This document shows, one piece after another, positions 1 to 7,758 of a stretch of 36,321 nucleotides of DNA. This DNA is from Bacteroidales bacterium (GTDB lineage: Bacteria > Bacteroidota > Bacteroidia > Bacteroidales > UBA7960), in NCBI GenBank assembly GCA_007135645.1, contig SLIL01000460.1, positions 1 through 36,321 of the forward strand. Direction: 5' to 3'. The notes below the pieces were generated by a model. That model was not told the origin of the DNA. It worked only from the letters and a program-made list of their open reading frames with translations, and did no database searches. The translations under genes were made by a program, and so were the position numbers. How positions within the stretch are numbered: position 1 is the first letter of the stretch; each line of letters begins with the position of its first letter.

Positions 1-130
1 AAAAATCAAAAAATAAAACCCATAAGCATCTGATATACTGACACATGTAACACATGAGGGGATTTTAAAAAAATAAATTGCCAGGAAGTTATTGTGGTAA
101 TTACTTAAAAAAATTTTAGTAAATAAACGG

Positions 131-162
131 ATTGATTAAAGATTTTACCTATACTATATTTG
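131..162 (+). promoter_or_regulatory. Candidate sigma-ABfr-type promoter in the first intergenic region
   Basis: ATTG at 131-134 lies 20 nt before TATATTTG at 155-162, which fits the Bacteroidota arrangement (TTTG, about 19-21 nt, TAnnTTTG). No protein gene follows on this strand, but a strong plus-strand terminator lies at 561-594. The site may therefore drive a non-coding transcript. The -33 box is one base off consensus and the region is AT-rich, so chance is a real alternative. Confidence 0.3.
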
Positions 163-492
163 ACTTGTAAATGTTCTTTAAAGATTTGAGGCTAAAATAT
201 TTCGACATATAAAAATATTACATAGCGACTTGCCTGAAAATAGTTATTAGGCATGACTGGAAGTTAGACAATATGATAGATGAATCAACGTAGATGCGAT
301 GATGGTAGTTGAAGACCGGTTTAATGAAAAGCATGTCGGAGAATCAGACAAAATCTTCAAGTGTTGTCGGATACATTTTGAATAGCAGATGTCTTTTTCT
401 CTCTGAATGGGGAGGTATCAGAGTTTATCTATTGGACGGCAAGTTGCTTGTTTCTTTATTGTTTGTAGGTTATTCTGCCACAATAACCGGGC

Positions 493-522
493 AAAAAAAT
501 TGGATTTCTGAAAAGAAATCCA
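493..522 (-). terminator. Intrinsic terminator of the response-regulator gene, probably bidirectional
   Basis: An 8 bp perfect stem (TGGATTTC with GAAATCCA, 501-522) encloses a 6 nt loop. Read on the minus strand it is followed by A and then seven T (complement of 493-500). It lies about 75 nt past the minus-strand stop codon at 596, where a terminator for the NarL/LuxR regulator is expected. The plus-strand side is also T-rich after position 524, so it may work in both directions. Confidence 0.6.
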
Positions 523-560
523 TGTTTTTGGTTTTATTGTTTTACAGTGTTAGTGGTGTG

Positions 561-594
561 AGGGTTGTCTTTGTGAAAAGACAACCCTTTTTTT
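561..594 (+). terminator. Strong intrinsic terminator, plus strand
   Basis: A perfect 12 bp stem, AGGGTTGTCTTT (561-572) with AAAGACAACCCT (577-588), has a 4 nt GTGA loop and runs into seven T (588-594). The T run is only on the plus-strand side, so it should stop rightward transcription entering the response-regulator gene antisense. No rightward protein gene is visible upstream in the window, which is the main reason to suspect a small RNA. Confidence 0.65.
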
Positions 595-595
595 G

Positions 596-1246
596 TCAGA
601 GGGAAATCGCATTGTTTTTCAGAGCGAAGCTTACCAATGCGGCTGTATTTTTTAATCCTGATTTGGAAAGCATATTGTTTCGGTGGCCTCCCACCGTGCG
701 TGGACTAATCCCCAGTTTATCAGCAATATCAGCATTGGAATATCCCTGGCTAACCAGTTGCAATACTTCCAGTTCACGCCTTGTAAAACTATCGAGGATG
801 TTTTTTTCTTTACTTTCCTGTTTGGCGTTAAAAACTTTGCGGGTTACCATAACCAGAATCTCATCACTGAAGTAACCTTTCTCCTGCGAAATATTCTCAA
901 TGGCTTTTACGAGCTCATCCTTCCCAATGTTTTTTAGCAGGTAACCCAATGCTCCCGCCTGAAGCATTTCTTCCACATACTCATTTTCCCCAAACATACT
1001 AAGAGCAAGTATTTTAAGATCGGGATTCATTTCCAGGGCCTTTCTGGTAGTCTCAATACCATTCATTCCCGGCATTTTGATGTCCATAAAAACGATATCT
1101 GGAGACACCGAGGGCAACATTTCCAGAAACTTTTCACCAGACTCAGCCTCTCCGACTATTTCAATTTCCGGTATCTCAGCCAGCAGATCTTTTAACCCAT
1201 TTCTGAATATAAAGTGATCGTCAACAATTACTATTTTATGTGCCAT
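596..1246 (-). CDS. NarL/LuxR-family response regulator
   Basis: A DNA-binding response regulator of 216 aa. The N-terminal receiver (about 1-120) has the acidic pair D9-D10, phosphoacceptor D55 in the MDIKMPG motif and the conserved Lys in LLKN. The C-terminal LuxR-type helix-turn-helix (about 149-210) begins FTRRELEVL and has the recognition-helix motif SPRTVGGH. The frame is open 34 codons further upstream, but that extension has no family similarity, and the ATG at 1246 puts the receiver at its usual position. NarL-type regulators are normally partnered by HisKA_3 kinases, and one lies directly upstream (1470-4385), so they are very likely a cognate pair. The 223 nt gap holds a possible own promoter and a 12 bp palindrome. 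Target genes are unknown. Confidence 0.93.
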   Translation of the reverse strand: MAHKIVIVDDHFIFRNGLKDLLAEIPEIEIVGEAESGEKFLEMLPSVSPDIVFMDIKMPGMNGIETTRKALEMNPDLKILALSMFGENEYVEEMLQAGALGYLLKNIGKDELVKAIENISQEKGYFSDEILVMVTRKVFNAKQESKEKNILDSFTRRELEVLQLVSQGYSNADIADKLGISPRTVGGHRNNMLSKSGLKNTAALVSFALKNNAISL

Positions 1247-1345
1247 ATCGCAAGATTTTTTTGGTGCTATTACTAATTTGTTGCAGCGCGTTAAAAAAGA
1301 AAAATTCAACCAATCAAAACGTAAACAACAAATCTTAAATCGGTT

Positions 1346-1353
1346 CAAAAGTA
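1346..1353 (-). promoter_or_regulatory. Candidate -7 box for the response-regulator gene
   Basis: On the minus strand this reads TACTTTTG, an exact TAnnTTTG match, about 100 nt upstream of the ATG at 1246. The -33 region is T-rich without a clear TTTG. It would let the regulator be transcribed separately from the kinase. Confidence 0.35.
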
Positions 1354-1435
1354 ACCAATAAAAAGTAAGAAAACATCCGTATTTATATGTAAAAATAAAA
1401 TTTTTTTAAAAATAATATTTCGCTTAACATTTTTG

Positions 1436-1447
1436 TCAACATGTTGA
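1436..1447. promoter_or_regulatory. 12 bp perfect palindrome, possible operator
   Basis: TCAACATGTTGA is self-complementary. It lies between the kinase stop codon (1470) and the regulator's candidate promoter (1346-1353). Dimeric NarL-type regulators bind inverted repeats, so autoregulation is possible, but only one copy was noticed. Confidence 0.25.
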
Positions 1448-1469
1448 TTACCTGCAATATACATTTAAA

Positions 1470-4385
1470 TCATTTTACAGGCACAAAAATTTTAATTAAA
1501 ACACCCTCGCCAGGATTGCTGGTAATGGATATGGTTCCATTAAGAGAATGTATGCGGTTATAGATATTGTTAATGCCCATCTGGGTCCCACTGGTTTCAG
1601 AAACCGGATTTTTTATATCAAACCCTTTCCCATTATCCCTATAAAATAACGAAAGGATGTTTTTCCTGATATCAATGGATATTTCAACCAGGGTGCATTC
1701 AGCATGTTTCAGTGCATTATTTATCAACTCATTTACAATTCTGAAAACCGCCACAGAAAGCTCACTCTCAACAACATCGAGTGGCACTTTTATTTTCAAA
1801 TCAATGGCGAAACTGCTGACGAGGTTGATTTTTGCAATATGGGAGTTAAGCGCTTTTTCCAGCCCAAAATCATTGAGTACATTGGGGGTAATATTGTTGG
1901 CAATGCTTCTGATCTGGTTTATGGCATCGTTCACAAGTTCGCGGCAATAATTAAGAACCTTCAGCTGATTATCATCCATATTTCGGTTCAGACTCTCCTG
2001 CTGAAGGTACATTTTAATTCCTGACAACAAAGGCCCGATTCCGTCATGAAGATCTTCAGCAAAACGTTTTCTCTCTTTCTCTTCAGTGTTGATTATCGTT
2101 TTCATAAAACTCTGCTCCAGTTTTCTTTGCTGGGTAACATCCCTTGCAACGCCAAATATTTCAATGGGTTTCATCCTTGGCGAATACTTAATTATTCCAC
2201 CAATCTGAAAAAAGATAATCTCCCCAGATTTCGACAGCATCCTGGTTTCAAATGTAAAAGAAGGTTTTCCCGAAGCAATAAGTTCCTTTATCTTTTCTTT
2301 GTTCAGATGCCTTTCTATGGGCAAAACGAACTTCCATATACTTTCACCTACAAATGAATCGTATCCCAGAGTTTTTGATGCTGCTGCATTTACCTGTAAC
2401 AGGACCCCATCTGCATCGGTTTTAAATACAATATCCAGTACATTGTCAAAAAGCTCTTTGAACCTTGTTTCACTATGCCTGAGTTTTTCTTCTGTTTCAA
2501 TTTTGGTAAGATATGTGCCAAGCATATCACAAACTGCACTGAGCAACACTCTTTCATTTTCCTCGATATAGTCAATTAATGGGTGGGAAGCAACCTTCTC
2601 ATCTCTGTATACCTCAATGACTCCAATATTGTCCATTCCAAAAGGAAAAGACATCAAAGTGCTTTTGGCAGGTATTCTGAATTTCTGGCACTTATACTCT
2701 TTATCACCATACCTAATGCAGGTAAATGTTGTCTTTGGATTCAAAAAACTTCGTGAAATCTCATCGGTAAGAACAGAAAATAACTGATCCGGCTTCATGT
2801 TCTGGTTTATATGCTGAGAAAGCCCATAAAGCAAACTTAATTCTTTTACCTTTTCATTGAGTCTTACCAGAAGTTCCTGATTTTCATTCTCCTTTTCAAC
2901 AATTGCGGTAATATCCCGACCCACAGACTGAACCTCAGAGATCTTACCAGCTTTATTAAAAATCGGACTATTGAGCCATTGATAGTACTTTCGCTCTTCA
3001 TTACTGCTCAGCAGTTCTGTTTCAAATACCCCGGTTTCCTTATATCTTATCCACTGATCTATCTTACTGATTATCTGCTCTCTGTCGCTGTGCTTAAAAA
3101 GTCGGGTCCAGTCTTTTCCCAAAAGATCCTTTTCAGTTTTATTAAAGAATTTCCGAAAACTGGTATTGACAAATGTGATGGCATGGTCAGGTTTCCAGCG
3201 AACTACCAGATCATTCTGATCCTGTACCATTGCTTTGTATCTTGACTCACTTTCCTGCAGCAGGTTTTGCGTATTTCTTATTTCATCAATATCAAAACAA
3301 CTGCCCATATATCCGTTGAAAATTCCTTTTAGATCAAACAAAGGTTGACAATAGTTCTTCACACAGCGGTAAGTACCACTTACATGAACAAGCCGATACT
3401 CTATTGAGAATGGCTTGTGCTCAATAAACCTTGAGTTTATTTCGGCTATAACACGATCTTTGTCATGGGGATGAATTCCTTCGTACCAGCCTGTTCCAGC
3501 CTCTTTTTGTGCGTCCCTTCCGGTAAACTCCACCCATTTTTTATTGAAATAGTCAAATTTTTTTAACGAGTTGCAACGCCATATGGGATTAGGAAAATAA
3601 TCCAGAACCTTCAGATAAAAATCAAGACTATCCTTTACCTGCTTTTCTGATTTCACCATGGAACTTATATCCCTGATCACTACCGTTACTCCATCAAACT
3701 TATTTTCAATAGTGTAGCGTGGCGATAGTTTTGCCTGATAATAGAATTCACCTCCAAAGGCTTTTATAGAATAGTTAATCTGCTGTGTTTTATTTTTAGA
3801 CTCACAGTCCTCAAGAGCGTCTAGAAAAAGTAGTGCCACATCGGAAGGAAAACCTGCTTCCGTTAAATTACTGCCTACAATAAATGAGGGGTTTATTCCA
3901 ACTGGAAATAGCCTTTCTTCTTCATCGCGATAAAGCTCTGAAAACCTACCTTTTTTATCCAGAACAAAAACAACATCATCCATGGATTGAAGCGTGGTTC
4001 GCATAACTTCAATCTGTCTGAAGAGATTCTTTTGATTGTTATCCGTATGATTTTTCAAGGGTAAAAGCAGGCCCATCACTCCGCTTTCTTGTTTATGGCG
4101 AATGTAGACAGAGAATAGCAACTCCTGTCCTGATACATTTTTCAAAGGAAGTAAAAAACTACTTTCTTTCCCCGTTTTTATAAGATATTCAAAATTCTCT
4201 TTTACCAGATCAGCCTTTGCTGGTTGAAGAAGATCAAAAATATTTTTTCCTAAAAAGTATTGGGGAGACTTTTGAAAATAACTAATAATATTTTCTGAGA
4301 TGTATTTGATTTCGCCCTGAACTGAACAGTTAATAAATAGAATAGAGTTACTGTCAAAGTTTGTTATGAACTCTTCATCTTTCAT
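1470..4385 (-). CDS. Multi-PAS sensor histidine kinase, HisKA_3 (NarX/DegS-like) class
   Basis: A predicted cytoplasmic sensor kinase of 971 aa; no signal peptide or membrane helix was seen. Domains in order: PAS about 8-110, PAS 128-240, PAS_3-type 255-368 (YFNKKWVEFTGRD, then IHPHDKDRV), PAS about 380-500, a GAF-like region about 515-640, PAS about 645-765, HisKA_3 dimerisation/phosphotransfer domain from about 768 with His780 in the AEDLHDGIG motif, then HATPase_c about 870-971 with NELINNALKH (N box), DNGKGF (G1) and a terminal GEGVLIKI motif. HisKA_3 kinases phosphorylate NarL/LuxR regulators, and the next gene is one. PAS domains 2 and 3 are clearly homologous to those in the kinase at 5036-7684. 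The signal is unknown; internal PAS domains suggest a redox, ligand or small-molecule cue. Confidence 0.92.
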   Translation of the reverse strand: MKDEEFITNFDSNSILFINCSVQGEIKYISENIISYFQKSPQYFLGKNIFDLLQPAKADLVKENFEYLIKTGKESSFLLPLKNVSGQELLFSVYIRHKQESGVMGLLLPLKNHTDNNQKNLFRQIEVMRTTLQSMDDVVFVLDKKGRFSELYRDEEERLFPVGINPSFIVGSNLTEAGFPSDVALLFLDALEDCESKNKTQQINYSIKAFGGEFYYQAKLSPRYTIENKFDGVTVVIRDISSMVKSEKQVKDSLDFYLKVLDYFPNPIWRCNSLKKFDYFNKKWVEFTGRDAQKEAGTGWYEGIHPHDKDRVIAEINSRFIEHKPFSIEYRLVHVSGTYRCVKNYCQPLFDLKGIFNGYMGSCFDIDEIRNTQNLLQESESRYKAMVQDQNDLVVRWKPDHAITFVNTSFRKFFNKTEKDLLGKDWTRLFKHSDREQIISKIDQWIRYKETGVFETELLSSNEERKYYQWLNSPIFNKAGKISEVQSVGRDITAIVEKENENQELLVRLNEKVKELSLLYGLSQHINQNMKPDQLFSVLTDEISRSFLNPKTTFTCIRYGDKEYKCQKFRIPAKSTLMSFPFGMDNIGVIEVYRDEKVASHPLIDYIEENERVLLSAVCDMLGTYLTKIETEEKLRHSETRFKELFDNVLDIVFKTDADGVLLQVNAAASKTLGYDSFVGESIWKFVLPIERHLNKEKIKELIASGKPSFTFETRMLSKSGEIIFFQIGGIIKYSPRMKPIEIFGVARDVTQQRKLEQSFMKTIINTEEKERKRFAEDLHDGIGPLLSGIKMYLQQESLNRNMDDNQLKVLNYCRELVNDAINQIRSIANNITPNVLNDFGLEKALNSHIAKINLVSSFAIDLKIKVPLDVVESELSVAVFRIVNELINNALKHAECTLVEISIDIRKNILSLFYRDNGKGFDIKNPVSETSGTQMGINNIYNRIHSLNGTISITSNPGEGVLIKIFVPVK

Positions 4386-4420
4386 CAGAAATAATTAATT
4401 TAAGTCATTGGATTGATGCT

Positions 4421-4472
4421 ACTTGCATGTAATAATTTTATTGCCTGCTTGAATTACTGTGCTCATGCAAGT
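4421..4472. repeat. 9 bp inverted repeat between receiver and kinase genes
   Basis: ACTTGCATG (4421-4429) and its exact complement CATGCAAGT (4464-4472) are separated by 34 nt, in the 182 nt gap upstream of the HisKA_3 kinase. They could form an mRNA stem or be paired operator half-sites. No TAnnTTTG box was found in this gap. Confidence 0.3.
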
Positions 4473-4568
4473 TTCATAAAACATCTTTTACTTTTTCTGA
4501 AAACGAAAGAACACACTACTTAAAATCAGAAAGGTTGGTCGGTAAATCCCACTGAAAAAGCTGCAGCA

Positions 4569-4964
4569 TTATACGTTAACAAGATTGATCACAGCTTCTT
4601 TCTGTAGTGGTTTATTGAGAAATTGTTTTACAAAGCGGTTGTCCATTGCTTTTTTATAATCTTCTGCATCTATAGAAGAAGAAAGCATAACAATCTTGGT
4701 TTGCTTGTGTATGACCTCTGGCAGGGAATCAAACATCTCAAGAAAACCAAATCCATCAATCTCAGGCATTCTGATATCCAGGAAAATAACATCAGGAATC
4801 TGTTCCTGTCCGTCAACAGTGAGTTCTTTCAGATAATTATACGCTAACTCGGCAGAATTTTTCACAACTATATGTGACGATAACCCGGCTTTTTCAACAA
4901 CCCTTTTATTAACCATGTTATCGATATCACTGTCATCTATTAATAGAACTTTCTCAAGTCTCAT
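4569..4964 (-). CDS. Stand-alone receiver (CheY-like) response regulator
   Basis: A single-domain receiver of 131 aa with no output domain. The acidic pair is D10-D11 (LLIDDSD), the phosphoacceptor is D63 in FLDIRMPEIDG, the Ser/Thr switch residue falls in VMLSSSID near 95, and the conserved Lys is K118 in LNKPL. Such proteins act by protein contact or as phosphate relays or sinks. It lies 71 nt downstream of the HisKA-class PAS kinase (5036-7684) on the same strand and 183 nt upstream of the HisKA_3 kinase. The simplest reading is that it is the partner of the first kinase, which has no receiver at its own C terminus. Confidence 0.9.
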   Translation of the reverse strand: MRLEKVLLIDDSDIDNMVNKRVVEKAGLSSHIVVKNSAELAYNYLKELTVDGQEQIPDVIFLDIRMPEIDGFGFLEMFDSLPEVIHKQTKIVMLSSSIDAEDYKKAMDNRFVKQFLNKPLQKEAVINLVNV

Positions 4965-5035
4965 AGTACATGGTTTTAAATCAATACTTTGAAGAAAAAT
5001 TAAGTAAGTTTGCGACTCACTAAAGGTTTTTAAAG

Positions 5036-7684
5036 TTACAAATTATTATCATTTGCCACAGAAAGGGATATCATTTTATAATTTCTGATAATAAGGTTTG
5101 GAATATCTACCATAAAAGTAGTTCCTTTGCCTGTTTCTGATTTTACATCGATGGACCCTCCGAGCTTTTCCACAATTTCTTTTACAATATACAACCCTAT
5201 ACCACTGCCTTTACTCTGCTCTGTTCCCCGGTAAAACATTTCGTAGATTTTGGGCAGGTGTTTTTCCTGGATTCCAACACCATTGTCAGTAATGGTTATA
5301 ACGGCATTGGCATGAGAGGTTTTTACCTTTATTTCTATGAAAGGATCTTTCTGCTCAAAATTATGAAACCTGAGGCTGTTTGAAATAAAATTATTGATGA
5401 TGATCTCAATTCTCTTTTTATCTGAAAGAAACGGTACACTTTCCACCACATCGGTAACAAACCGAACCTTCTCAAAATTATCGATAAACTTCAGGTTCTG
5501 AATAGTTTTGTCTATCATTCGGCTAAACTCAATCTTTTCATTCATGAGCCCCATACGCGAATTTCTTGAGTAATCGATGATGTCATGAATAATTTTATCC
5601 AAACGTGAGATAGACTCCCGAATCATGGAAAGATAGGTTATTCTTTCTTCATCATCCACATCCGCTTCCAGCAGATTTAACAAACCCAATACTGACATAA
5701 GCGGAGAGCGCAACTCGTGGGATGTTGAGTAAACAAACCTGTCCAGCTCTTCATTGGTTTTCTGAAGTTGTTTATTTTTTTCACGAAGGGTTTTCTCAAC
5801 TTCTTTGGTATTGGTGATATCGCTTAAAACGGCCACGAAATGCTCATTGTCATGCTGGCGGTTTTTTACAGGAGCCATGTCTACCAGTCTCCATTGTTTT
5901 TTATCCTCGGCTTCAAGCGTAAAAAACTCTCCTTTAAAATTATTCTTGGTTTGCAAAGACTTGAGCATGCCTTTCCATATCTCTCCTTCCACCGGGCACC
6001 CCAGAATGTTCAGGAAAGACTGTCCAATGATCTTGGTTTCATCGATCTGTGTGAGCCTTGCAAGCTCCTTGTTGGCATAAATAACAGGGTAGTCCTGGTT
6101 GTCATCTTTAATGATCATGATGCCCTCCAGAGCTGATTCCATGGCACTCTTTTGCAGATATAGTAACTCTTCTGCCTTTCTCTTCTGGCTAATATCATAA
6201 CAGGCACCAATAAACCCGGCAAACTGACCATCGAGGTTATAAAACGGGCGTCCGGCATTGATCACCCACCGGTATTCACCTGACTTGTATTTGAGGCGAT
6301 GCTCCAGTTGAAAGAACTGCTTGTTTTTGTAGGCATTGGATAATACAGAACTGAAGTTGCCTATATCAGAGGGATGGATCTTCTCTTTCCAGTCTTTTCT
6401 CATTTCTGAATCAAGATCATTGCCCGTAAAATCCAGCCAGGTTTTATTGAAATAATCGGGTCGTCTGGTCAGATTTGTTTTCCAGATCATTATGGGGAAA
6501 TCGGCCAAAAGGGTGAGATAAAAGTCTCTCGCCTTCTTGAGGTTTTCCTCGGTTTTCTTTTGCCGGGTTACATCGCTGCAAATTACCGTAACTCCGTCAA
6601 TTTCACCAAATGCATTTTTACGGGGCGATATTTTTGCTTCATACCACAATCTTGATCCAAAGGCTTCCAGGTAATATTCAATCCGTTCCTGGATATCTTC
6701 GTAAATAACGGTATCAATGGTCTGGATATATTTTCGGGCCACATCAAGAGGAAACCCAACATCGTAAATATTTTTCCCCACAAACACATCGGCCGATAGC
6801 GACAAATGGTTGTAACCCGAGGGCTGATAATACTCCAGGAAGTCTCCGTCCTTGTTAAGAGAAAACACAAGATCGTCAATTGACTCCAGCGTGCTCCGAA
6901 GCATTTCGGCTTGCTGGTAAAACAGCTCGTTTGATTTTTCTTTCTGTGTTACATCTTCAACATTGAGATAAACCATTTTCTCATCACCAATGACCACCGG
7001 ATCCATGATATACTCCAGTTCTATGCTTTTCCCTTTTACTTCTTCAGGAAGCTTCAGGTTCAGCACAATACGACCCTCTTCCAGGGATTTTTCCAGATAA
7101 GTAAGGATCACATCATAACTATCGGGGTGCATTCTTTTGAGGGTACTTCCCAGTAAATCATCAAGCTTGATATCGAATAAGCTGGCTGCAGCAGGGTTGG
7201 CATCTACAATTCTGGCCTCATCAGGTGTAACCAGCAGCTTGGATTGCGGGCTGTTTACAAAAAGCGACTTGTGCTTTTGCATGATCTTTAACTGCTCAAA
7301 CCTGCGTGTTGCAGCAACTGTTTTTTGCCTGATCTGCATCTGAAATACTTCTGGAGTGCAGGGGAAACATATAAATGAAACATTATCGGGAAGGTGATTT
7401 TCTTCCGTAATGTTTTCCATTACTACCTTATCCGCGATAAGAAGTATCTCGGAGAAATCACCCAGGAATGTGATCTTGGGATCCCCGGTAAATAATTTCA
7501 GGCATGAGTAATCCAGCAAGAGGCAAGAAGGAGATTCAATTATTTTCCTTCTGAACTCTTCTTCAACAAGTTGTGCAGGTTTTATAAAAGAAAACTGCTC
7601 TCCTGCATCTTTTGCGAGATTTTTTATCTCACCGGTAAGAGAAGGTTCCCCTAAGGTTACAAACACGAGAGGTTGTTTACGCAT
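5036..7684 (-). CDS. Multi-PAS sensor histidine kinase, HisKA class, with N-terminal pseudo-receiver
   Basis: A predicted cytoplasmic kinase of 882 aa. Residues 1-130 look like a receiver fold with Asp58 (CLLLDYS) but without the acidic pair and without the Lys-Pro motif (FPCTPE near 107-112), so it is probably not phosphorylated. PAS domains follow at about 145-250, 263-372, 385-500 and 505-630. The HisKA domain starts near 645 with His656 in STSHELRSPL. HATPase_c covers about 755-865 with NNFISNSLRF (N box), TDNGVGI (G1) and GSGIGLYIVK (G2). Residues 263-500 match residues 128-368 of the kinase at 1470-4385. There is no C-terminal receiver; the CheY-like protein directly downstream (4569-4964) is the likely partner. 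It lies 74 nt after the MBL-fold hydrolase gene and could be co-transcribed with it. Confidence 0.92.
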   Translation of the reverse strand: MRKQPLVFVTLGEPSLTGEIKNLAKDAGEQFSFIKPAQLVEEEFRRKIIESPSCLLLDYSCLKLFTGDPKITFLGDFSEILLIADKVVMENITEENHLPDNVSFICFPCTPEVFQMQIRQKTVAATRRFEQLKIMQKHKSLFVNSPQSKLLVTPDEARIVDANPAAASLFDIKLDDLLGSTLKRMHPDSYDVILTYLEKSLEEGRIVLNLKLPEEVKGKSIELEYIMDPVVIGDEKMVYLNVEDVTQKEKSNELFYQQAEMLRSTLESIDDLVFSLNKDGDFLEYYQPSGYNHLSLSADVFVGKNIYDVGFPLDVARKYIQTIDTVIYEDIQERIEYYLEAFGSRLWYEAKISPRKNAFGEIDGVTVICSDVTRQKKTEENLKKARDFYLTLLADFPIMIWKTNLTRRPDYFNKTWLDFTGNDLDSEMRKDWKEKIHPSDIGNFSSVLSNAYKNKQFFQLEHRLKYKSGEYRWVINAGRPFYNLDGQFAGFIGACYDISQKRKAEELLYLQKSAMESALEGIMIIKDDNQDYPVIYANKELARLTQIDETKIIGQSFLNILGCPVEGEIWKGMLKSLQTKNNFKGEFFTLEAEDKKQWRLVDMAPVKNRQHDNEHFVAVLSDITNTKEVEKTLREKNKQLQKTNEELDRFVYSTSHELRSPLMSVLGLLNLLEADVDDEERITYLSMIRESISRLDKIIHDIIDYSRNSRMGLMNEKIEFSRMIDKTIQNLKFIDNFEKVRFVTDVVESVPFLSDKKRIEIIINNFISNSLRFHNFEQKDPFIEIKVKTSHANAVITITDNGVGIQEKHLPKIYEMFYRGTEQSKGSGIGLYIVKEIVEKLGGSIDVKSETGKGTTFMVDIPNLIIRNYKMISLSVANDNNL

Positions 7685-7758
7685 AGCGATGTTTGTCAGT
7701 CAGCAAATTAATTATTTTTCCAATTCCACAATATAGTTCACACTTTTTTACCCTTATA

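Larger units (their letters stand above)
168..594 (+). ncRNA. Candidate small RNA (gene-free stretch 1-595)
   Basis: The first 595 bases contain no convincing protein gene. Between the promoter-like site at 131-162 and the terminator at 561-594 the plus strand can form three successive hairpins: 468-488 (7 bp stem, 7 nt loop), 501-522 (8 bp stem, 6 nt loop) and 561-588 (12 bp stem, GTGA loop) followed by seven T. A weaker 5 bp hairpin lies at 231-253. The only short frame seen, 299-385 (28 codons), has no recognisable product. A non-coding RNA of about 420 nt is possible. The hairpins could instead be terminators for genes outside the window or for the convergent response-regulator gene. I recognise no known RNA family. 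Confidence 0.25.

Noticed and set aside
309-875. Plus-strand open frame of 188 codons
   Set aside because: It runs through a strong terminator hairpin and then antisense through the response-regulator gene; the translation has no family pattern.
1247-1348. 34-codon upstream extension of the response regulator
   Set aside because: The extension lacks receiver similarity, and a TACTTTTG promoter box (1346-1353) overlaps its far end.
1342-1350. GGTTCAAAA resembling a tRNA T-loop
   Set aside because: No cloverleaf partners or acceptor stem surround it. No tRNA was found elsewhere in the window.
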